Positions 1 through 6,480 of a DNA stretch of 39,560 bases are shown piece by piece. This stretch comes from Pseudomonas reactans (GTDB lineage: Bacteria; Pseudomonadota; Gammaproteobacteria; Pseudomonadales; Pseudomonadaceae): assembly GCF_013385825.1 (NCBI RefSeq), contig NZ_JACAPG010000015.1:1-39560 (forward strand), given 5' to 3'. The translations under genes were made by a program, and so were the position numbers. The notes under the pieces are model-generated. The model saw only the letters and a list, made by a program, of their open reading frames with translations. It made no database searches and had not been told where the DNA came from. Position 1 is the stretch's first letter. Every line of letters begins with the position of its first letter.

Positions 1-190
1 GGTAAACCGGCAGGGATGCCGGTTTAGCCGCCCCGCGCCATGGATGGCGCGTGGCGGCGGCCCCCCAAATCACTGTCGGATTACGGGCACACCGAGCCTA
101 GGCGAGGTGCCGAGTGTTGGGGCAAGAGCCCTTTTGGTTACTTTTGGGGCTCTTTTCCAAAAGTGACCCGCCGTAAGGGCGGAACCAATA
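1..190. repeat. Pseudomonas-type intergenic repeat with several hairpins
   Basis: The first 190 bases hold a chain of inverted repeats and no convincing gene. There is a 10-bp perfect stem at 3-12/17-26, a 7-bp stem at 35-41/44-50, the palindrome GCCTAGGC near 98-105, an 8-bp stem AAGAGCCC/GGGCTCTT at 124-131/147-154 followed by a T-run, and CCCGCC-GTAA-GGGCGG at 167-182. I recognise the segment from about 90 to 185 as resembling a high-copy intergenic element of fluorescent pseudomonads. That rests on memory. It lies downstream of the minus-strand permease gene and could also end its transcription. Its left boundary is cut by the window edge. Confidence 0.6.
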
Positions 191-234
191 CCCGCCATCA
201 CCCAAATAACGGATATACACCCAACCCAACCCAA

Positions 235-1698
235 TCAAACCCAACCCAACCAACTCCAGTAAGTCACCGCAAACACCAACATCAACAAATAACCAACAAG
301 CGTCACCAAAACCCCCACCTTGGCAAACTGCCGCGCCGTAAACGTCCCCGTCCCCAGACACACCATATTCTGCGGCGCATTGATCGGCAGAATAAACCCA
401 TAGCTCATCACAAACCCCAACAGCATCGTCATCCCCAGCCGACTGAACTCCCCCGGCAACGTCTGCAACACCGCAATCAAAATCGGCAGCAGCGCCGAGG
501 TCAACGCCGTGGCACTGGCAAACCCCAAATGAATCACGATCAAAAACGCCCCCAGAATCGCAAACACCCCCAGCGGCCCCACCTGATCCAACCCCGTGTG
601 AGCCACTACCGCAGCCCCCAACCACTGCCCCGCCTGGGTGGTCAACAGCGCCGTCCCCAGGCTGATACCCACCCCGAACACAATCACCGTGCCCCACGGA
701 ATCCGCGACTGCACATCCTTCCAGGTCATCACGCCGATACCCGGCAGCAACAGCAACACCAACCCCGCGTACGTGGTCGAGGTGGTATCAAAACTGTGCA
801 AACGCCCTTCCGTGGCCCAGGCCAGCAGCAACATCACCGACACCGTCAACAGGCGCTTCTGCGGCCCGGTCATCGGCCCGATATCTACCAGCGATTGCGC
901 CACCGCTTCTTTGCCACCGGGAATGCTGTCGCTCTCCGGCGGCAGCAATTTAAGCACCAGGAACAGCAACACCGCCGACATGATCAACGCCCACGGCGCC
1001 CCCGCGATCAGCCAGTCGATCCACGACACGCGCTGGCCGAGCATCTTGTCCATGAAGCCGACGGTCAGCAGGTTCTGCGCGGCGGCGGTCTGGATGCCGA
1101 CGTTCCAGATGCTGGTGCCTTGGGCCACCACGATCATGATGCCGGCGGCGATGTTCGAGCGCTTGTCCACGCCGAACGTGGCGATCACGCCCATCATGAT
1201 CGGCACCACGCAGGCACTGCGCGCCGTGGCGCTGGGCACCACCAGGCTGAGCAAAATAGTCACCGCAATTGCCCCCAGCAGGATGCGCCGGGTGCTGGTG
1301 CCGACGCGGCTCAGGGTGACCAGGGCGATGCGTCGGTCCAGGCCGGTGTGGGTCATGGCGGCGGCGATAAACAATGCGCCAGCCACCAGCGCCAGCGCCG
1401 GGTTGGAGAAACCGGTGAGCGCCATGCTGATGGCCGGGCTGCTGCCGATCAAATGGGTAGGGTCTTGCAGCGACGGTGCCGTGCCGAGCAGAAAGGCCAT
1501 CAGCGACGTGATCATGATCGCGCTGGCTTCGTACGACACCGCTTCGGTGATCCACACCACCACGGCAAACGCGAGGATTGCCAGCATGCGGTGCCCGGCC
1601 ACCGGCAAGTCGGCGGGCAGCGGCAACAGCAGCACCCCGGTCATCACCAGCACGGCGACCACCAGGCCCAGGGGTAATTTGAAGGATGCCGCGCTCAT
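235..1698 (-). CDS. SLC13/DASS-family anion permease
   Basis: A 487-residue, strongly hydrophobic protein with about a dozen membrane segments. It resembles the divalent anion:Na+ symporter (DASS/SLC13) family, which imports di- and tricarboxylates or sulfate across the inner membrane. Family-like features include the N-terminal RMLAILAFAVVVWITEA stretch and the C-terminal PINAPQNMVCLGTGTFTA region, which resembles the second SNT-type substrate/sodium motif. ATG at 1698 is preferred over TTG at 1710 because GGAG lies about 6 bases before the ATG. The gene follows the shikimate-dehydrogenase-like gene on the same strand with a 174-bp gap, so co-transcription is possible. I infer a carboxylate substrate related to that enzyme, which is not provable from sequence. 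The RBS lies in a perfect hairpin (see 1703-1735). Confidence 0.85.
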   Translation of the reverse strand: MSAASFKLPLGLVVAVLVMTGVLLLPLPADLPVAGHRMLAILAFAVVVWITEAVSYEASAIMITSLMAFLLGTAPSLQDPTHLIGSSPAISMALTGFSNPALALVAGALFIAAAMTHTGLDRRIALVTLSRVGTSTRRILLGAIAVTILLSLVVPSATARSACVVPIMMGVIATFGVDKRSNIAAGIMIVVAQGTSIWNVGIQTAAAQNLLTVGFMDKMLGQRVSWIDWLIAGAPWALIMSAVLLFLVLKLLPPESDSIPGGKEAVAQSLVDIGPMTGPQKRLLTVSVMLLLAWATEGRLHSFDTTSTTYAGLVLLLLPGIGVMTWKDVQSRIPWGTVIVFGVGISLGTALLTTQAGQWLGAAVVAHTGLDQVGPLGVFAILGAFLIVIHLGFASATALTSALLPILIAVLQTLPGEFSRLGMTMLLGFVMSYGFILPINAPQNMVCLGTGTFTARQFAKVGVLVTLVGYLLMLVFAVTYWSWLGWV

Positions 1699-1702
1699 GG
1701 GG

Positions 1703-1735
1703 TGCTCCAAGGCTCTAAATCAGAGCCTTGGAGCA
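1703..1735 (-). promoter_or_regulatory. Perfect 14-bp hairpin sequestering the permease RBS
   Basis: TGCTCCAAGGCTCT (1703-1716) and AGAGCCTTGGAGCA (1722-1735) are exact reverse complements with a 5-base loop. In the minus-strand transcript the second arm contains GGAG, the only good Shine-Dalgarno for the ATG at 1698, followed by CCCC and then AUG. No U-run follows, so it is not a typical terminator. It could be an RNA switch that blocks ribosome entry or a DNA operator. The repeat is seen directly; its function is inferred. Confidence 0.65.
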
Positions 1736-1757
1736 TGGGGCAAAACCACCTGCGGCG

Positions 1758-1775
1758 TGTTGACCTAGGCCAACA
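1758..1775. promoter_or_regulatory. 18-bp near-perfect palindrome, candidate operator
   Basis: TGTTGACCTAGGCCAACA is palindromic except for one mismatched pair (1763/1770). It lies between the shikimate-dehydrogenase-like gene and the permease gene, about 60 bp upstream of the permease start. It has the form of an operator for a dimeric regulator, but no regulator gene is adjacent. Confidence 0.35.
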
Positions 1776-1884
1776 ACTGACTCAACACGGCGCGCAACTT
1801 GCCAGGCTCAGTTCCGGCGCCCTGCCCTGCAAGGCCAGCAACGCGTCGTCCGGGAGCCTTACGCTACTTGGGTACCGTGAGGCG

Positions 1885-2703
1885 TCAGGCACGGGCAAAG
1901 GCCACGGCTTTCTCGAACTGCTCAGGGGTCGGGCGCACGCCGGTGTAGAGCACAAATTGCTCCAGGGCCTGGATGGCGATCACTTCCAACCCGGTAATTA
2001 CCCGTTTCCCCTTGGCGCGACCACGCAGGATAAGCGGTGTTTCGGCGGGGATCGCCACCACATCGAATACCGTTTCGGCACAATCCACCGCTTCAGCGTC
2101 GAATGCCAACGCATCGGCCTCAGCCCCGCCAGTCATGCCAATGGGCGTCACGTTGATCAGCATCTGCGGGCGCAGGTCACCCAGTTCGGCCAACCACTCA
2201 TACCCCAGGTTCTGCGCCAGTGCGCGGCCTGCGCTTTCGTTGCGCGCCACAATCACGCCATTGGTATAGCCGCCATCCCGCAAGGCACTGGCCACGGCCT
2301 TGGCCATGCCGCCGCTACCGCGCAGGGCGAAGGTCGATTCCTTGGGCACTGCGTGCTTTTTCAGCAACTGTTCGATGGCAATGTAGTCGGTGTTGTAGGC
2401 CTTGAGATGCCCGTCGGTGTTGACGATGGTGTTCAGGGAGTCGATGGCCTGAACCGAATCGTCGAGTTCGTCCACTAAGGCAATGGCAGCTTCCTTGAAC
2501 GGCATGGAAACCCCGCAACCCCGCACGCCCAACGCGCGGATACCACCGATCGCGCCGGGCAAATCCTGGCTGCTGAAGGCTTTATAGTAGAAATTCAGAC
2601 CCAGCTGTTCGTACAGGTGGTTATGAAACCGCAGGCCGAAATTCCCGGGGCGCGCCGACAGAGACATGCACAGTTGGGTGTCCTTGTTGGGGTGCATCTG
2701 CAT
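1885..2703 (-). CDS. Shikimate 5-dehydrogenase-like protein (AroE superfamily)
   Basis: A 272-residue protein of the shikimate/quinate dehydrogenase fold, which catalyses NAD(P)-dependent oxidoreduction of shikimate-like polyols. Visible motifs are GCGVSMPFKEAA (catalytic Lys of the S-x-P-x-K motif), NTIVNTDGHLKAYNTDY (substrate Asn and Asp), and a glycine-rich RGSGGMAKA dinucleotide loop. The N-terminal substrate motif, SxSxxxxN in true AroE, is altered to SARPGNFGLRFHN. This points to an AroE-like (SdhL or Ael type) paralogue rather than the housekeeping enzyme. ATG at 2703 has AAGGAG 7 bases upstream. The downstream neighbour is an SLC13 permease, suggesting a catabolic uptake-and-oxidation pair, which is inference. 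Confidence 0.85.
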   Translation of the reverse strand: MQMHPNKDTQLCMSLSARPGNFGLRFHNHLYEQLGLNFYYKAFSSQDLPGAIGGIRALGVRGCGVSMPFKEAAIALVDELDDSVQAIDSLNTIVNTDGHLKAYNTDYIAIEQLLKKHAVPKESTFALRGSGGMAKAVASALRDGGYTNGVIVARNESAGRALAQNLGYEWLAELGDLRPQMLINVTPIGMTGGAEADALAFDAEAVDCAETVFDVVAIPAETPLILRGRAKGKRVITGLEVIAIQALEQFVLYTGVRPTPEQFEKAVAFARA

Positions 2704-2865
2704 GGGTAACTCCTTTGAGTAAGCAATTGGGTACAGACCTTACACAACCTTTACCTAGCGGCTGTGCTGTTTTTCAGAAATACGTTGTCTTAAAAGTATC
2801 CCCGCGACATTACTTGAGTCTATTGATTGCAGACCACAAGCGCTGGGGCTAACCGAGGAATGACC

Positions 2866-3234
2866 ATGATTCGTACAATCCCCAAGATCGCCTTGCTGGT
2901 TGGCGCACTCGCGATGGCAGGCCAAGCCTCCGCCCACGGTGGTGGTTGGGGTGGCCCGGCCGTATTGGGTGCTTTAGTCGGTGCAGCCGTCGTGGGCTCC
3001 GTGGTTGCCAGCCAGCCGCGTGAGGTCTACGTGCAGCAGCCGGTGTATGTGCAACCGCAGCCGGTATATGCCGCGCCGCCGCCGGTCTACTACGCACCGC
3101 CGCCACCGGTGTATGTGCAGCAACAGGTGTATTACCGCCCGGCACCGGTCTACTACGGCCCACCGCGTGGCTATTACGGTCCACCGCGCGGCTACTACGG
3201 CCCTCCTCACGGCTATTACGGCCGCGGCTGGTAA
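2866..3234 (+). CDS. Exported Tyr/Pro-rich repeat protein with glycine-zipper segment
   Basis: A 122-residue protein of unknown function. It begins with a signal peptide (MIRTIPKIALLVGALAMAG, probable cleavage after ASA), then His/Gly-rich HGGGWGG and a glycine-zipper-like stretch (GALVGAAVVGSVVAS). The rest is low-complexity repeats of PVYV/PVYYxPP and three or four copies of GYYGPPR/H. It is probably periplasmic or outer-membrane associated. ATG at 2866 is chosen because GAGGA lies 6 bases upstream; the ATG at 2860 abuts that element and TTG 2827 has none. A strong terminator follows at 3251. Composition is biased but GC is like its neighbours. Confidence 0.8.
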   Translation: MIRTIPKIALLVGALAMAGQASAHGGGWGGPAVLGALVGAAVVGSVVASQPREVYVQQPVYVQPQPVYAAPPPVYYAPPPPVYVQQQVYYRPAPVYYGPPRGYYGPPRGYYGPPHGYYGRGW

Positions 3235-3250
3235 CCGAATCGTCTGAAAC

Positions 3251-3280
3251 AGGCCTCGCAGGATTGCGGGGCCTTTTTTT
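3251..3280 (+). terminator. Rho-independent terminator
   Basis: AGGCCTCGCA and TGCGGGGCCT form a 10-bp stem with one G-U pair and a 4-base loop, followed directly by seven T residues. It lies 17 bases after the stop of the Tyr/Pro-rich gene. Confidence 0.85.
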
Positions 3281-3459
3281 GTCTGAAAAGTCCGGATTCA
3301 GGGCGTCAAGGTCGCTCTGAGGACAATGCCCGGCGCGAAATCGCACATCATCGAAGCCAATGTCTACTTGCCCAATCGGGCCTCGCGCTGTCATGTTTGT
3401 GTCACACCTTACTTCCACTATCGATCCTGTCCACCCAATAACAACAAGGACGACTGACC

Positions 3460-3654
3460 ATGCCCACGCAAAACCCGCACCGCACCGCTGGCCTTTGTAC
3501 GTCCAGCAAGGTCTACAGCGCCCTCACCGAACTCAAGCACCTGGAAGGCCACCGTAGCGCTAAATTCCTTGCGCTGCTGGCGGAAAACCTGGTGCGCAAG
3601 GGCCTGCTCAGTGAACAGGAAGTGGTGAACATGCTCGATCAAGTGGTGGACTGA
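3460..3654 (+). CDS. Small conserved-looking hypothetical protein (64 aa)
   Basis: A 64-residue soluble protein with a basic N-terminus (MPTQNPHRTAGLC) and a predicted all-helical remainder (KVYSALTELKHLEGHRSAKF, LLAENLVRKGLLSEQEVVNML). AAGGA lies 9 bases before the ATG. It stands alone downstream of a terminator, with about 180 bp of upstream non-coding sequence for its own promoter. It looks like the small hypothetical proteins often seen in Pseudomonas, and the LLxExEVVxML pattern suggests a helix-helix interaction surface. No function can be assigned. Confidence 0.65.
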   Translation: MPTQNPHRTAGLCTSSKVYSALTELKHLEGHRSAKFLALLAENLVRKGLLSEQEVVNMLDQVVD

Positions 3655-3744
3655 CGTCTCGCGTCGATGACGACTATCGAGACGGGTGATTTTTGCTACG
3701 CCAGCCTGCCCCGTACAGTGACCCCATAGCGATTGGAGGTCCTT

Positions 3745-3909
3745 ATGCCCACTATTCAGATCATGTCCGTCATCGGCAGCGCCGTTCCCGCCCCGCTTCG
3801 CAAGCTGGGTTTGCTCGCCTGCTGGTACCTGGTACGCGACGGCGAAGCCATCAGCGGTCCTTTCAAGAGCAGCCGAGAAGCAGCGGCAAGCCTCAAGCTC
3901 GAAGCTTGA
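3745..3909 (+). CDS. Very small hypothetical protein (54 aa)
   Basis: A 54-codon reading frame beginning MPTIQIMSVIGSAVPAPL and ending in a WYLVRDGEAISGPFKSSREA-type segment. The second half resembles the short domain found in small Pseudomonas proteins that presents a tryptophan-tyrosine strand, a DGE turn and a GPF motif. A near-perfect Shine-Dalgarno (GGAGGT, 3735-3740) lies 4 bases before the ATG, the best evidence that it is translated. The end of the coding sequence forms the stem of a terminator-like hairpin (3889-3920). Function is unknown. Confidence 0.6.
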   Translation: MPTIQIMSVIGSAVPAPLRKLGLLACWYLVRDGEAISGPFKSSREAAASLKLEA

Positions 3910-3920
3910 AGCTGCTTTTT
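3889..3920 (+). terminator. Terminator-like hairpin overlapping the end of the 54-aa gene
   Basis: AGCCTCAAGCT (3889-3899) pairs with AGCTTGAAGCT (3903-3913) with one mismatch and a 3-base loop, followed closely by TTTTT (3916-3920). The stem lies inside the last codons and stop of the 54-residue gene. It also touches the stop codon of the convergent PerM-family gene at 3919. Confidence 0.5.
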
Positions 3921-4986
3921 AGGGCAATGGCAGCTTGACTCGCGGCTTGCTTTCCACAAACAACGCCCAACTGGACATGAACAACGCCGCCACCAGCGGC
4001 CCGATCACAAAGCCGTTCAAGCCAAACACCGACAAACCGCCCAAGGTCGAGATCAGGATCAGGTAATCGGGCATTTTGGTGTCCTTGCCCACCAGAATCG
4101 GGCGCAGCACGTTGTCCACCAGGCCGATCACAAACACCCCAAACAGCGCCAGCACCACGCCTTGCCAGATGGCGCCGCTCAACAGGAAGTAGGCGGCCAC
4201 CGGCCCCCACACAATCCCCGCGCCCACCGCCGGCAACAGCGACAGAAACGCCATCAGTACCGCCCAGAGCAATGCACTGGGAATATCCAGGAACCAGAAG
4301 ATAAGCCCGCCGAGCGCACCCTGTGTCACGGCCACCAGCACATTGCCCTTGACCGTGGCCCGCACCACCCGATTGAACTTGAGCTGCAACCGGCGCTTCT
4401 GCGGCTCGGCCAACGGCACCGCTATGCGCACCTTGCGCACCAGCTCCGGGCCGTCGCGCAGCAGGAAATACAGCAGGTACAGCATGATGAAAAAGCTCAC
4501 CAGGAAATCAAACGTGCCCTGGCCAAAGCTGAACGCCTGGGTGGCAAAGAACTGGCTACCCTGCATCGCGCTCTTGACGATCTTCTCGCGCAAGCCTTCC
4601 AGGTTGCCCATGCCGAAACGGTCCAGCAGGTGCTGGAAGTACGGCGGCAACACATTCTTGAACTGCTCGATATACCCCGCCACGTCCAGCTTGCCGCTTT
4701 CGATGTTCTTGTAAAGCGTCGCGCCCTCCTGCACCAGCAAGGCACTGGTGATGATCACCGGCAGGATCGCGATGATCAGGCAGGCACTCAAGGTGGCCAG
4801 GGAAGTGAGGTTGCGGTTCCAGCCAAAACGCTGCTGCAGGCGCCGCTGCATCGGGGCAAAGATGATGCCGAGGATCACCGCCCAGAACACCGCGCCGTAG
4901 AACGGCAGCAATATCCAGATAAACGCGATGGTCACCAGGCCCAGCAGTAACAGCAAGGTCTTGAATTGCAGGTTGGTTTGATTCAT
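3919..4986 (-). CDS. AI-2E/PerM-family transporter
   Basis: A 355-residue inner-membrane protein of the AI-2 exporter (PerM/YhhT/TqsA) superfamily. Two N-terminal hydrophobic segments (about 8-45, LLLLGLVTIAFIWILLPF and GAVFWAVILGIIFAPM) and one near 60-80 precede a long amphipathic region. At least four more segments follow near 150-340, including the family-like PxxGAGIVWGPVAAYFLLSG and LVDNVLRPILVGKDTKMPD. The latter resembles the conserved DNxxRPxxxG signature. The family includes exporters of small signals and Na+/H+ antiporters, so the substrate cannot be given. It is divergent from the creatininase gene, with 226 bp between. Confidence 0.85.
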   Translation of the reverse strand: MNQTNLQFKTLLLLLGLVTIAFIWILLPFYGAVFWAVILGIIFAPMQRRLQQRFGWNRNLTSLATLSACLIIAILPVIITSALLVQEGATLYKNIESGKLDVAGYIEQFKNVLPPYFQHLLDRFGMGNLEGLREKIVKSAMQGSQFFATQAFSFGQGTFDFLVSFFIMLYLLYFLLRDGPELVRKVRIAVPLAEPQKRRLQLKFNRVVRATVKGNVLVAVTQGALGGLIFWFLDIPSALLWAVLMAFLSLLPAVGAGIVWGPVAAYFLLSGAIWQGVVLALFGVFVIGLVDNVLRPILVGKDTKMPDYLILISTLGGLSVFGLNGFVIGPLVAALFMSSWALFVESKPRVKLPLP

Positions 4987-5212
4987 GTCCGGTCCATGTC
5001 AGAAAAGCAGAGGTCCCTTGTAGGCCCTGTTGCTTAGTCCGCAGCGAAACCTGGGAGTGCCCTCGGTTATTGAACAAGCATAGACCCGCCCACAGCGTGT
5101 GGATCGACACCATCGTGCAATGTCCGCTGCCCCTGCCCCGTGATGAGATTGGCGTGCACTTGCGATACTCCATCACGCTCCCAACGGGGCTCTGTCGAAC
5201 AGAGAGGCCATC
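4987..5212. other. Divergent intergenic region, no firm element seen
   Basis: These 226 bases separate the start of the PerM-family gene from the start of the creatininase gene and must hold promoters for both. I see no convincing -10/-35 pair, terminator or RNA gene. GAGAGG before 5213 is the likely RBS of the plus-strand gene. Confidence 0.4.
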
Positions 5213-5992
5213 ATGCTTTTACACATGTCCACCTGGGCTGAAATCGAGCAATTTCTTGAACGCAGCCGCACCATTGTGATTCCCATCGGCTCCAACGAGC
5301 AGCACGGACCCATTGGCCTGCTGGGCACCGATTGGATGTGTCCGCAGATCATTGCCCACCAGGCACAGGAAACGGCGGATATCCTGATCGGCCCCACCTT
5401 CAATATCGGCATGGCCCAGCATCACCTGGGCTTTGCCGGCACCATCACGTTGCGCCCGTCGACGTTTATCGCGGCCATTGAGGACTGGGTGCTTTCCCTG
5501 GTTGCCCACGGCTTCGAGAAGATCCTCTTCCTCAATGGCCATGGCGGTAATATTGCCTCGATCGAAGCGGCCTTTTCGCAACTGTATGCCCGCGCCAGTT
5601 TCGCCAGGCAGCCTGCCGGGTTCGCCTTGAAACTGAGCAACTGGTGGGACCTGGAAGGCGTTGGCGCACTGGCCAACCGACAGTTTCCCACCGGCCACGG
5701 GATCCACGCCACGCCGTCGGAGATTGCGGTGACTCAATGGGCCTACCCGGACGCGATCAAGTCGGCGACCTATTCGCCGCAAATCGCCAATTCCGGGCCG
5801 ATTCGCGAGGCCCATGACTTCCGCGCACGCTTCCCGGACGGCCGCATGGGCTCTGACCCTGGCCAAGCGACGCCGGAAAAAGGCGGTGAGCTGGTCAGGC
5901 TGGCGGCCGAAAGCCTGGTACGCGAGCTGGAGGCATTCAGCCACGAATCAACACCGCTCGGCCCGGTCAGCGCCTCGACTAACAACTGCTAA
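5213..5992 (+). CDS. Creatininase-family metal-dependent amidohydrolase
   Basis: A 259-residue cytoplasmic protein of the creatininase/MftE family, which uses a dinuclear metal centre to open cyclic amides such as creatinine or to cleave related C-N bonds. Candidate metal ligands are in order: Glu29 and His31 of GSNEQHGP, Asp40 of GTDW, His110 of NGHGGN, and Glu170 in HATPSE, where classical creatininase has HAGE. That last change suggests a substrate other than creatinine. ATG at 5213 has GAGAGG about 7 bases upstream; ATG 5225 is an alternative. It is monocistronic in appearance, followed by a hairpin at 6023. No neighbouring gene reveals the substrate. Confidence 0.85.
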   Translation: MLLHMSTWAEIEQFLERSRTIVIPIGSNEQHGPIGLLGTDWMCPQIIAHQAQETADILIGPTFNIGMAQHHLGFAGTITLRPSTFIAAIEDWVLSLVAHGFEKILFLNGHGGNIASIEAAFSQLYARASFARQPAGFALKLSNWWDLEGVGALANRQFPTGHGIHATPSEIAVTQWAYPDAIKSATYSPQIANSGPIREAHDFRARFPDGRMGSDPGQATPEKGGELVRLAAESLVRELEAFSHESTPLGPVSASTNNC

Positions 5993-6022
5993 CACCGCCT
6001 AACTGGTGGCCAACGCGGCCAG

Positions 6023-6067
6023 GCATCACTCTTGAATCTCACCACCGTCAGCATTCAAGAGGGATGC
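6023..6067 (+). promoter_or_regulatory. 15-bp hairpin burying the RBS of the sigma-like gene
   Basis: GCATCACTCTTGAAT (6023-6037) pairs with ATTCAAGAGGGATGC (6053-6067) with a single A-G mismatch and a 15-base loop. The right arm contains the Shine-Dalgarno AGAGGGA of the ATG at 6072. It could instead act as a terminator for the creatininase gene, but no T-run follows. The structure is seen; a regulatory role is inferred. Confidence 0.55.
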
Positions 6068-6071
6068 AACC

Positions 6072-6443
6072 ATGACCGAAGGGTATCGCGGCAATTGCCT
6101 GTGCAAGGTGGGCCGTCTCGGCAATGAAAGGCTGTGCACATTGATGGTGCATGTGCTCAACAGTGACCGAGGCGCCGTGCGGCGGCTCTCGGGCAACGTC
6201 TCACCGTTGTTGGTGGCTTTTTATGAGGGCCAGGCACAGGCCGGGCGCATTCGCCATGAAAACATCCAGTACCTGGTACGTGAAGCCTTCCTGGCCGTGC
6301 TGGAAAATGCCGCAGGCTACGACGCTGCCACGCCGTTCCGAGCCTGGTTGCTGGAGATCGCCCGTACGACGCTGTTGGGATATCTGCCGTCCACCAACGT
6401 CACCCCTCTGCTGAATTCGCCATCTATCCAGTGGGCAATTTGA
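6072..6443 (+). CDS. Truncated ECF sigma-like protein (region 2 only)
   Basis: A 123-residue protein. Residues about 45-100 (AFYEGQ, RIRHENIQYLVREAFLAVLE, ATPFRAWLLEIARTTLLGYL) resemble sigma-70 region 2 of ECF factors: the helix that reads 'DLVQETFLAVH' followed by 'PFxAWLxxIAR'. Acidic core-binding residues are partly changed (YLVREAF). After IAR the similarity stops, and the sequence ends LNSPSIQWAI. No region 4 (-35 recognition) can be found before the next gene, so this is about two-thirds of the usual ECF length. It may be a decaying pseudogene, or a region-2 protein that binds core RNA polymerase or an anti-sigma factor. GAGGGA lies 7 bases before the ATG, inside a hairpin. The next gene is an Ohr-like gene 37 bases downstream. 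Confidence 0.6.
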   Translation: MTEGYRGNCLCKVGRLGNERLCTLMVHVLNSDRGAVRRLSGNVSPLLVAFYEGQAQAGRIRHENIQYLVREAFLAVLENAAGYDAATPFRAWLLEIARTTLLGYLPSTNVTPLLNSPSIQWAI

Positions 6444-6480
6444 CTTTCCCACTGCCGTCGATTCTTCCCAGGAAATGCCC

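Noticed and set aside
40..1677. A 545-codon open frame on the plus strand opposite the SLC13 permease
   Set aside because: It starts in the repeat region, its protein is His/Gln/Arg-rich without domains, and it is the complement of a clear membrane protein. It is a GC-rich antisense artefact.
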